Source: Elusimicrobiota bacterium | GTDB lineage: Bacteria > Elusimicrobiota > Elusimicrobia > UBA1565 > UBA9628 | NCBI GenBank assembly: GCA_030696455.1 | Contig: JAUYSH010000135.1 | Location: 1 to 37,502, forward strand | Direction of reading: 5' to 3' | Length of the DNA: 37,502 bases | Part shown: positions 29,509 through 36,649 of the stretch, piece after piece | How positions within the stretch are numbered: the stretch's first letter is position 1 | Layout: each line of letters opens with the position of its first letter | Notes under the pieces: model-generated | The model's database searches: none | What the model was told of the DNA's origin: nothing | The model's input: the letters and a program-made list of their open reading frames with translations, nothing else | Position numbers and translations under genes: made by a program

Positions 29509-31149
29509 ATGAGAATCGCCATCAAGCTGAGCCCTCTTCTGGCGCTCGCGTTCCTCGCGAACTGCGGCGAGGTCACGGTGCGCACCGACATCCCGTCGGC
29601 TTACGACGCCCCGGCTCCCGGCACCTCCCCGCTGGCGCCCGGCGAGACCCGCCTCGACCCGGCGATCTCCAACGCGCTCATCAAGCTCGCCGAGGACCGG
29701 CGCAGCCTCAAGCGCGACCTGACCGGCATCGAGGGCACGCCGATCGCCGACATTCTGACCGTCGGCTCGCCGATCGGCTACGCCCTGCGCAACCGCTTCC
29801 TGAACGTCGGCATTCCGCTCGGCGAGGCCTTCGCCAGCAGCACCGATCCCGCCTTCCGCGGGCAGCTGCTCGAGCTCTCGCGCTGGGACCGCGACGGTGA
29901 GTCGCGCGCCGCGGCCTTGATCGCGCTGGCTCGCACCCACGACGGCAAGTACCTCCAGGTGTTCAACGAGGCGTTGATCCACCTCGATCCGGCGGTCCGG
30001 TTCGGCGCCCTCGAGGCGCTCGTCGTTTTCGAGCACCCGCGCCAGGCGATGCCGCTGCTGGCCGCCGCTTCCGAGCGCGACAGCGAACCGCTGCTTCGGG
30101 TTTACGCCGCCGCGGGGCTGGCGCGCATGGGCGACGACGCGGGCTTGCACCGCGTGCGCTCCTTCCTCGACAACCCCTCGTGGGTCGTCAAATCCCTCGC
30201 CGCCAAATACCTCGGTGAGCTGGGCACCGCCGAGGACTACGATCTCCTCCTGCGCCGCATCGACGGCGAGGTCGGCAACGATTTCGTCGTCGCGGAGTTC
30301 TGCGTCTCGGCACTGAAGCTGTGGCCCAAGAAGAAGGCCACCGAGGCGAACGCGCCGGCGGCGGCGACGGCCCCGGCTCCGGCGACGACGAGCTTGAGCC
30401 TGGCCTCGTTCTCGCTCGAGCCGCTGACCGTCACCGCGCCGCGCGTGCGCCAGCAGGAGCTGATCAATCCCCGCATCAACGCGCACCTGCTGCGCCTCCT
30501 CCAGCAGCGCATGGACGCCCGCCCCGACACGCTCGCCTCCGGCGACGCCTCCTTGTTCAACCTCGCGCGCCTGTCGACCTTGACCGGGTACTCGCTCAAG
30601 ACGCGCTACACCGAACTCGGCTTCCTGCTCACCGAGGGGCTCGCGGGGACCAAGGACTACCAGCTCCAGCGCGAGCTCGAGAACGCGGCGCGCTTGGCCA
30701 AGAACGTGCAGACGCGCGCGGCCGCGCTCGTGGCCCTCGCCTACGCCAAGGACATGCGCTACCTGAACCTCTTCCAGGGTGCGCTCAACGATCACTCCGT
30801 CACCGTGCGCTTCGCCGCGCTCGAGTCCCTGCTCACCCTCGGGGACCAGTCGGTGCAGCTCCAGCTCGGGGGTGCGGCGCGCAACGACCAGTCCTTGGCC
30901 GTGCAGATCTACGCCGCCGCCGGCATGTGGCGCAAGGGCGACAGCTTCGGCAAGGAGATCCTGCTGCGCTTCCTCGACCACACGGACTGGTTCGCGCGCG
31001 CGATGGCGGTCTACTACCTTGGCGAGATGGGCGGCGGCTACGAGTACCGCCGCATGGCGCAGTATCTCGACCGCGAGACGGATCCTTCGACGAAGGCGGA
31101 GCTGGCGACCGCCTTGATGAAACTCCACCCGAAAAAGGACGAGAATTGA
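29509..31149 (+). CDS. HEAT-repeat lipoprotein with internal duplication
   Basis: A 546-residue protein. The signal peptide ends in lipobox FLANCG (Cys19), so it is probably a lipoprotein. The rest is helical HEAT-like repeats in two homologous halves, about 70-285 and 350-545, joined by an Ala/Pro/Thr linker. Matching pairs are TRAAALVALAYAKDMRYLNL with SRAAALIALARTHDGKYLQV, SVTVRFAALESLLTL with DPAVRFGALEALVVF, and WFARAMAVYYLGEMG with WVVKSLAAKYLGELG. It begins the exbB-exbD-tonB operon, and its stop overlaps the exbB TTG. It may act as a scaffold for the TonB machine or help a substrate receptor; no family name is recognised and the role is inferred. Confidence 0.75.
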   Translation: MRIAIKLSPLLALAFLANCGEVTVRTDIPSAYDAPAPGTSPLAPGETRLDPAISNALIKLAEDRRSLKRDLTGIEGTPIADILTVGSPIGYALRNRFLNVGIPLGEAFASSTDPAFRGQLLELSRWDRDGESRAAALIALARTHDGKYLQVFNEALIHLDPAVRFGALEALVVFEHPRQAMPLLAAASERDSEPLLRVYAAAGLARMGDDAGLHRVRSFLDNPSWVVKSLAAKYLGELGTAEDYDLLLRRIDGEVGNDFVVAEFCVSALKLWPKKKATEANAPAAATAPAPATTSLSLASFSLEPLTVTAPRVRQQELINPRINAHLLRLLQQRMDARPDTLASGDASLFNLARLSTLTGYSLKTRYTELGFLLTEGLAGTKDYQLQRELENAARLAKNVQTRAAALVALAYAKDMRYLNLFQGALNDHSVTVRFAALESLLTLGDQSVQLQLGGAARNDQSLAVQIYAAAGMWRKGDSFGKEILLRFLDHTDWFARAMAVYYLGEMGGGYEYRRMAQYLDRETDPSTKAELATALMKLHPKKDEN

Positions 31150-31739
31150 ACAACAGCCCCTTCATGGCGTTGGCGCTCACCGGCGGCGACTGGGTCATCT
31201 GGGCGCTGGTCCTCAGCTCGATCGGCGGCGTCGCCGTGGCCTACGACCGTTGGAACCTCCTCAAGGAGGAGTCGAAGGCACTCACCGCCCTGCGCCCCGT
31301 GTTCCTCGCCGCGCTCGCCGCGGAGGATATTAATGCGGCCGCGAAAGCGGCCGCGGCCAATCCCGGCGCCGCGGCCCGCGTCCTCTCCGAGCCCGCCAAT
31401 CTCGCCGCGGCGCTGTCCGACGAGCGCCGCCACCTCGAGGGCCGCCTGCTGTGGCTGGGCACGCTCGGCAACAACGCGCCGTTCGTCGGCCTGTTCGGCA
31501 CCGTGCTCGGCGTGATCAAGGCCTTCCACGACCTGGCCGAGTCCGGCGCCGGCCCCGAGGTCGTCATGGTCGGCCTGTCGGAGGCCCTGGTCGCCACCGC
31601 GGTCGGCCTGCTCGTCGCGATCCCGGCCGTGCTCGCCTACAACTTCCTGCAGAAGAAGATGCGCGACCTGCTCTCCGAGACGGAGGCGCTGGGGCTGCGC
31701 TACGCCGCGCTGCGGACGCATCATGCACGCCGAGGGTGA
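31146..31739 (+). CDS. exbB: ExbB/TolQ-type proton-channel protein
   Basis: A 197-residue inner-membrane protein with three membrane segments (about 15-33, 104-128, 147-168). The MotA/TolQ/ExbB core is seen in [20 protein letters not shown] and [20 protein letters not shown], which line the proton path. It forms a pentamer around ExbD and passes proton-motive force to TonB. The start is TTG at 31146, overlapping the previous stop (TTGA), with AAGGA 6 nt upstream; ATG at 31164 is a weaker choice. ExbB rather than TolQ is preferred because a TonB-family gene, not TolA/TolB, follows. Confidence 0.9.
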   Translation: MNNSPFMALALTGGDWVIWALVLSSIGGVAVAYDRWNLLKEESKALTALRPVFLAALAAEDINAAAKAAAANPGAAARVLSEPANLAAALSDERRHLEGRLLWLGTLGNNAPFVGLFGTVLGVIKAFHDLAESGAGPEVVMVGLSEALVATAVGLLVAIPAVLAYNFLQKKMRDLLSETEALGLRYAALRTHHARRG

Positions 31740-32124
31740 CTCCGACGGCCCGATCACGAGCATCAACATCACGCCGCTCGTCGACGTGGTGCTCGTCGTC
31801 CTGATCATCTTCATGGCCACCGCGCCGATGATCGCGCGCCGCGCGATCAAGGTCGAGGTCCCCAGGGTCGCCAAGTCGGACAAGGCCGCCACCGACGCGC
31901 TCGCCGTCGCCTTGAACGGCAAACGGGAGCTCACCCTCGCGGGCAAGCCCACCACGCTCGATGAACTCAAGAAGGTCCTGACGGCGGCGACCGCGGCCAA
32001 GCCCGATCAGCCCGTCAGCTTGTCCGCCGACAAGACCTTGCCCTACGGGGAGATCGCGGAGCTGCTCGACGCGGTGCGTTCCTCCGGCGTCAAGAAGGTG
32101 GGCCTGGAGGTGCAGCGCAAGTGA
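31723..32124 (+). CDS. exbD: ExbD/TolR-type energy transducer
   Basis: A 133-residue protein with a short cytoplasmic N-terminus, a single membrane helix at about 17-36 and a periplasmic domain. The helix carries the essential proton-handling Asp21 in [17 protein letters not shown]. The periplasmic part ends [19 protein letters not shown], typical of ExbD/TolR. The gene overlaps exbB by 17 nt and tonB by 4 nt, so the three are produced together. Confidence 0.93.
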   Translation: MHAEGDSDGPITSINITPLVDVVLVVLIIFMATAPMIARRAIKVEVPRVAKSDKAATDALAVALNGKRELTLAGKPTTLDELKKVLTAATAAKPDQPVSLSADKTLPYGEIAELLDAVRSSGVKKVGLEVQRK

Positions 32125-32882
32125 CGGCCCTGACCGCGAAGAAGCGGGCCCCGGCGCCGCCCCCGTTTCCGCGGTCGATCGCGATGTCGGCGGGCATGCA
32201 CGCGCTTTTCTTCGCGGCGCTGTGGCTTCTGCCGAATCTCTCGTGGCAGTCTTCGCCGCCGCCTTTTGAGATCGAGATCACGAGCCCGTTCCTCGGCGAC
32301 GGCCCCGCCAAGCTCGGCGCGCCGAAGGCCTTCGTGCCGGGCGTGCCCGCGATCGTCAATGTCGCCCCCGACGTCCCCGTTGCGCCCAAGCCCGTCGAGC
32401 AGGCTCCGCAGCCGCCCAAGGACTGGACGCTTCCCGGGCCCGACACGAAGAAGGTCGAGACGCTCGAGACCCCCGCCGCGACGCCGGGCGGCGAAGTCGG
32501 CGGCACCGGCACGGCGGCCAAGACCGGCGGCTCCGGCGAAGGCTCCGACGACGGCGTGCCCGGCGGCACGGGCCACGGCGGCACGCCCCTCAAGGAGCTG
32601 CCTCGCCTGCTCAACCGCGACGAGGTCCTGGCCGGCCTCAAGCGCCTCTACCCGGAGAGCGAGCGCCAGGCGGGCCGCGAGGGCGCCGTGATCATCATGA
32701 TCCACCTCGGCACCGACGGCCTCGTCTCCTCGTCCGACATCATGCACGCCGCCAGCCCCGACTTCGACGCCGCCGCCAAAAAAGTCGGCGCCCTCATGCG
32801 CTTCTCGCCCGCCATCGGCCTCAACGGCCGCCCCGTCCCCGTGCGCATGCCCCAGGAAGTCCGCTTCAAGCTCACGGACTGA
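32121..32882 (+). CDS. tonB: TonB-family protein
   Basis: A 253-residue protein starting at GTG (GTGA overlap with exbD). It has a cytoplasmic basic Pro-rich start, one membrane helix at about 20-40 (SAGMHALFFAALWLLPNL), a periplasmic Pro/Val/Lys spacer (about 60-120) and a Gly-rich stretch (about 130-155). The C-terminal TonB fold is at about 175-253 (EGAVIIMIHLGTDGLVSSSD, then AAKKVGALMRFSPA). It carries energy to outer-membrane receptors; none is encoded beside it. The spacer is rather short. Palindromic element PE5 starts 5 nt after the stop. Confidence 0.88.
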   Translation: MTALTAKKRAPAPPPFPRSIAMSAGMHALFFAALWLLPNLSWQSSPPPFEIEITSPFLGDGPAKLGAPKAFVPGVPAIVNVAPDVPVAPKPVEQAPQPPKDWTLPGPDTKKVETLETPAATPGGEVGGTGTAAKTGGSGEGSDDGVPGGTGHGGTPLKELPRLLNRDEVLAGLKRLYPESERQAGREGAVIIMIHLGTDGLVSSSDIMHAASPDFDAAAKKVGALMRFSPAIGLNGRPVPVRMPQEVRFKLTD

Positions 32883-32887
32883 GTGTC

Positions 32888-32945
32888 GGTGTCAGGCATG
32901 TCGTTCTTTGCATAAAGTTATGCAAAGAACGACATGCCTGACACC
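32888..32945. repeat. Palindromic element PE5 (58 bp, 27-bp perfect stem, 4-nt loop)
   Basis: Positions 32888-32914 are the exact reverse complement of 32919-32945, with loop AAGT. Tip GGTGTCAGGCAT. TTTT follows at 32947-32950, so it can also work as a terminator between the convergent tonB and GNAT genes. It starts 5 nt after the tonB stop. The stem interior is unrelated to PE1/PE4. Confidence 0.92.
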
Positions 32946-32962
32946 GTTTTAAGGGACGCCGT

Positions 32963-33472
32963 TTAGGGGCGCTTGATTTCGTAGACGACGGTGGGGTCGG
33001 GGGAGCCGTCGGGCTTTTGTCGGTCGAGGCGGCCGACGGACTCGGCGCCGATCTTTTCCAGCGCGCGGCGCGAGCGGAGGTTCTGCTCGCCCACGTGAAA
33101 CAGCGCGCGGCGCACGTAGATGAACGCGTGGTCGAGCATCAGGAACTTGAGCTCGCGGTTGAAGCCCCCGCCCCAGTAGGCGCGCGTCAGGAAGGTGAAA
33201 CCGATGCCGACGGAGTCTCGGCCCGCGAGGTCGTAGTAGCGGGAGGTGCCGATGATCTCGCCCGTGGCCTTGTCGAGCACGGCGAACGCGCCGCGCGACT
33301 TGAGAGCGCGATTGAAGAAGGGCTCGAAGACGCGCCGCTCGTGTCGGTTGGGGGCCGGGTGCTGCTCCCAGATCAGGGGGTCGGAGGCCGCGGCGTAAAG
33401 CTCGTCGAAATCCTCCGCCTTGAGCGGCCGCAGGCGCAGGCGCGCTCCCTCGAGGACCGGCTGCAGTTCCAT
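32963..33472 (-). CDS. GNAT-family N-acetyltransferase (RimJ/RimL-like)
   Basis: A 169-residue acetyltransferase of the RimJ/RimL type. N-terminal strand LEGARLRLRPLKAEDFDEL, then GIGFTFLTRAYWGGGFNREL as the acetyl-CoA region and the closing HVGEQNLRSRRALEKIGAES. Substrate unknown. The ATG overlaps the stop of the MFS gene in TGATG, so it is the third gene of the minus-strand operon with the CPBP protease and MFS protein. The open frame continues upstream but only shadows the MFS gene. Confidence 0.88.
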   Translation of the reverse strand: MELQPVLEGARLRLRPLKAEDFDELYAAASDPLIWEQHPAPNRHERRVFEPFFNRALKSRGAFAVLDKATGEIIGTSRYYDLAGRDSVGIGFTFLTRAYWGGGFNRELKFLMLDHAFIYVRRALFHVGEQNLRSRRALEKIGAESVGRLDRQKPDGSPDPTVVYEIKRP

Positions 33473-35223
33473 CAGGGCTTCAGGCGGCGGGAGGCATAGA
33501 AAACGGCCAGCGCCAGCGCGCTGAAGCCGGCGCAGATCCAGAACAGCGCGGTCGCCGTCGGCAGCGCTCCGAGCAGGGCGCCAAGCGCCAAAGTGACGAG
33601 GGCCGAGCCGAGGACGAACGCGCCGTACAGGAAGCTGATCGCGCGCGGCTGGTCCTTCTCGGAGACCGTGCGCTGGACCTCGGAGCGCAGCGACAGGTCG
33701 CTGGCCGCCCACGTCAGCGAAGAGAAAAGGATCAGGGGCAGCAGGATCGGCAGGCTCGTCGAGAGGGCCAGGGCCCAGATCAGCAGGAGCCCGAGCGCGC
33801 CCCACTTGACCCAGCCGTGCGAGCCGGGGAAGCGCGAGGCGAGCTTGAGCAGGACGGCCGCCCCGGCGAGCTCCCCGGCGTTGGAGGCGGTGAGCAGCCA
33901 GGCCGAGGCGGAGGGGTTCTCGAGCACGGTCTTGGCGAACACGGGGATCAGCAGGCCCTCGAAGACGCGGTGGACGATCTGCGGCAGCACGAAGGCGAGC
34001 GCGATCCAGCGCATGCGCCCGTCGCCCATCACGAGCTTGGCGCCGGCCTTGATGTCCTTGAAGTAGTCCGCGATCCGGCCGCGCACGCCGCCCGCGGCGG
34101 GGGGGGTGTTGGCGGGCAAAGCGTGGCGCACGCGCCAGAAATACCAGGCCGCGAGCGCGAAAGCCGGGGGCTGGATGACGAGAGACCACAGCGGGCCGAC
34201 GAGGCCGATCAGGGCGCCCGCGGTGAGGGCGCCGGCGACGCCGGCGACCTCGTACCAGATGTGGAGCTTCGCGTTGTACTTCTTGAGCGCGGCCTCGTCC
34301 TGGCCGAGGAGCAAGGTCGGGATCGAGTGGCGCGTGGTCTCGATGACGCCGGTCACGCCGCCGATGAGCAGGTACAACGGGATCAAGGTCCCCATCGAGA
34401 GCGCGCCGGCGGCGCCTACGGCGATCAAGGTCCCGACGAGGGCGGCCTGGGCGGCGACGGCGCCGGCCAGGACCTTGCGCGCGGAGAAGCGGTCGGCGAG
34501 GCCTCCCGCCGCCGCGGCGAAGACGGCCTGGGAGAGGCCGTAGACGACGACGAGGCCGGCGACGGCGGAGATGCCGCCGAAGGCGGTGAGCGCGAGCAAC
34601 GGCACGCTCAAGGTGATCGTCTCCATGCCCGACTTCAGCGCGGCGGTGCCGATCATCATGCGGCGGACGTTTTTCGCGGCTTCGGGGGAGGGGGTGGGGG
34701 AGCGGGGGGCGGGCGTGAGCGAGGCCGGCGAGAGGGGCGAGGGGGACAGCGACGGGGAGTCGAAGTGCGAGGGGGCGGCGAGGACGGAGGTGTCGGGGCG
34801 GGGGGTGAGGGCTTCGCCGGTCAGAAGAGAGAAGCTTTCGGACGCGGCGGCGGGGGCGGCGGCGAGGGGGATGTGGGGAAGAGCTCTCGTCAGGGCCGAG
34901 GCGGCCGCGACGCGGGACGGCAACGGCTTAACGGCTTCGATCTTGGGAACAACGGCGACGGCGCTGAGGCTTGCCGGCGAAATCGCGGCTTGGAGCGCCG
35001 GCGTGGGCGATAACGACGACGGCGACGTCAACGATGTCAACGACAACGGCAACGATGTTAACGACAACGGAGTGGAGAAGCTCGAGGGTAGACCGGCGCC
35101 CGTGACGGATAGGAAGGGGGTTGGAGCTGCGATCGGCTTCGCCGATCGGATTTGAGATAAGGCGTCGGCGGGGAATGAAGCCGAGAGCAGCGAGAATATT
35201 ACGGCGATTGCGGCGGGGCGCAT
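33472..35223 (-). CDS. MFS transporter with signal-peptide and low-complexity N-terminal extension
   Basis: A 583-residue protein. The last ~390 residues (from about 193, KNVRRMMIGTAALKSGMETI) are a 12-helix major facilitator of the drug-efflux/enterobactin-exporter kind (GLADRFSARKVLAG between helices 2 and 3). In front is an unusual 190-residue extension: a signal-peptide-like start (MRPAAIAVIFSLLSASFPADA, then LSQI) followed by a Ser/Pro/Leu/Ala-rich tract with many LSLTSL- and LSPAS-type repeats. The same plan occurs in three other proteins in this window. It implies a large periplasmic tail before the first helix. The start ATG lies 1 nt after the stop of the CPBP gene. The substrate cannot be read. 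Confidence 0.85.
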   Translation of the reverse strand: MRPAAIAVIFSLLSASFPADALSQIRSAKPIAAPTPFLSVTGAGLPSSFSTPLSLTSLPLSLTSLTSPSSLSPTPALQAAISPASLSAVAVVPKIEAVKPLPSRVAAASALTRALPHIPLAAAPAAASESFSLLTGEALTPRPDTSVLAAPSHFDSPSLSPSPLSPASLTPAPRSPTPSPEAAKNVRRMMIGTAALKSGMETITLSVPLLALTAFGGISAVAGLVVVYGLSQAVFAAAAGGLADRFSARKVLAGAVAAQAALVGTLIAVGAAGALSMGTLIPLYLLIGGVTGVIETTRHSIPTLLLGQDEAALKKYNAKLHIWYEVAGVAGALTAGALIGLVGPLWSLVIQPPAFALAAWYFWRVRHALPANTPPAAGGVRGRIADYFKDIKAGAKLVMGDGRMRWIALAFVLPQIVHRVFEGLLIPVFAKTVLENPSASAWLLTASNAGELAGAAVLLKLASRFPGSHGWVKWGALGLLLIWALALSTSLPILLPLILFSSLTWAASDLSLRSEVQRTVSEKDQPRAISFLYGAFVLGSALVTLALGALLGALPTATALFWICAGFSALALAVFYASRRLKP

Positions 35224-35224
35224 C

Positions 35225-36538
35225 CTACTTTTTATCTTGCAGCATCATGATCCCCTTCACCGCCAACGCGACGGCGCCGATGGCCCAGAATATGTTCGGC
35301 ATCAAGAAGAAGTAGCCGAGCACCAGGATGGCGGCCATGAGGAAGGCGAGAGCGGCGTTCAGCGGCTTGGGGGTCAGGGCGCCCGAGGCGATGTCGGGCT
35401 TCTGGGCGCGGATGGACTTGGCGGCCCTGAAGGCGAAGTAAAGGGCGACGGGAATGGTCGCGATGCTCAGCAAGGGCAGCCCGAGCGCGGTGAACACCAC
35501 GGAGGACGCGAGCAGGCCGTTGAAGAAGCCGTGCGCGGCCATGGCGGCGAGTATGCCCTCCTTCTGGTAGACGCGGCCGAGGATCATCGAGTGGACGAAC
35601 CGCGTGGCGAAGAGCACGGGGTCCGCGGTCTCGTGAAGCGCCACGAAGATCAGGGAGGTGGCGGTCGCGGGGAGGACGAAGGTTCCGAGGCGGAATTTTG
35701 CCGAGAGCTGGGACAGTTTTTTCTGCAGGCCGCCGCGGAAGATGGCCTCCTCCGAGACCGGGGCCATCACGGCGGCGCCGACCCATAGCGCGAGGGCGCT
35801 GATGATCGTCGGCATCGCCCCGGCGTCGGGCCCCTCGTAGTTCGGGTGCAGCTCGTAGCCGAGCAGCTGGGCGACGACGACGGTGACCATGGTGATCGCG
35901 ATCGGGATGACCGCGGCGAGGAAGCCGACGTTGAGCGTGCGCTTGACCGAGGTCGCCGGCGCGGGCGCGGCGTCGGGGGCGCGCAGGGACTTGACCCAGC
36001 GCGGGCCTTGAGACGGCGCGAGGCGAGGGGAGTCCGACGGAGCCGAGAGGCCGGCGTAGGCGAGGGCCGTGGGGCGGGCGCTCGAGCCTTCGAACAGGCC
36101 GTCGAGCGCCGCGCGCGGGGCCCCGGCGTCCGAGGTTTTCGCGGCCGAGGCGAGCGCGCCGCCGCCGGTCTGGAGGACGGCGAGGGCGGCGGGTTGGGCG
36201 GGGACGGCCGCGGCTCTCAGGAAGGGGGCCTTGAGCGCGTTCGCGGGGGCGATGATCCGGGTCGCGGCCGGACTCGCGGCGGAGACGGACGCGTAGATCA
36301 GAGGCGCCAATGAGGGCGCGGGCGTCAGCGTCGGGATCAGGCCGGCTTGGAGATTCGCGGACGGAAGAACGGCGGACATGCCGCCGAGGCCGTGGATCGA
36401 CGCGCCGGCGGCGCCGGCGGCGCCGGCGGGAGCGGCGACGCGCGCCGAGAGCGTCTGCGCGGCGGCCTGGTAGGGCGCGAGGCCGGGGGCGGCGAGGATG
36501 AGCGACAGCGCGACGAAAAAGCGGGTGATCCGGTTCAT
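35225..36538 (-). CDS. CPBP-family intramembrane glutamic protease with signal peptide and Ala/Pro-rich N-terminus
   Basis: A 437-residue protein. The C-terminal half (from about 215) is a CPBP/Abi membrane protease with all three motifs: EEAIFRGGLQ at about 260 (Glu-Glu and Arg), FVALHETADP at about 298 and HGFFNGLLAS at about 337. Relatives cleave prenylated CAAX proteins or bacteriocin-related peptides. The N-terminus has a signal peptide (MNRITRFFVALSLILAAPG, cleavage likely at AAA-QTL) and then about 180 residues rich in Ala and Pro, including ALDGLFEGSSARPTA. This extension resembles those of the MFS, kinase-like and small secreted proteins here. First gene of the operon with MFS and GNAT; TATACT lies 6 nt upstream. 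Confidence 0.85.
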   Translation of the reverse strand: MNRITRFFVALSLILAAPGLAPYQAAAQTLSARVAAPAGAAGAAGASIHGLGGMSAVLPSANLQAGLIPTLTPAPSLAPLIYASVSAASPAATRIIAPANALKAPFLRAAAVPAQPAALAVLQTGGGALASAAKTSDAGAPRAALDGLFEGSSARPTALAYAGLSAPSDSPRLAPSQGPRWVKSLRAPDAAPAPATSVKRTLNVGFLAAVIPIAITMVTVVVAQLLGYELHPNYEGPDAGAMPTIISALALWVGAAVMAPVSEEAIFRGGLQKKLSQLSAKFRLGTFVLPATATSLIFVALHETADPVLFATRFVHSMILGRVYQKEGILAAMAAHGFFNGLLASSVVFTALGLPLLSIATIPVALYFAFRAAKSIRAQKPDIASGALTPKPLNAALAFLMAAILVLGYFFLMPNIFWAIGAVALAVKGIMMLQDKK

Positions 36539-36544
36539 GAAAGC

Positions 36545-36550
36545 AGTATA
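36545..36550 (-). promoter_or_regulatory. -10 box TATACT, 6 nt before CPBP gene start
   Basis: TATACT on the minus strand ends 6 nt before the ATG at 36538. The upstream sequence is nearly all G/C and shows no -35 match. Same geometry as the other leaderless candidates. Confidence 0.5.
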
Positions 36551-36621
36551 GCGGTGGGGCGAGGGGGGCGCCCCGGTCCGAGGGGGCGAAAAGGCGGCGG
36601 CACTTAGCCTATGAGGAAAGG

Positions 36622-36649
36622 GGACCTAGGTCCTAGGGCCCGGCCTAGG
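36622..36649. repeat. CCTAGG cluster and 12-bp palindrome at rnd 3' end
   Basis: Three CCTAGG hexamers (36625-36630, 36632-36637, 36644-36649) lie within 25 bp; the first is the centre of the perfect palindrome GGACCTAGGTCC (36622-36633) and the last contains the rnd stop codon. CTAG is usually rare in bacterial DNA. It may be a weak terminator hairpin or a protein-binding site. Confidence 0.5.
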
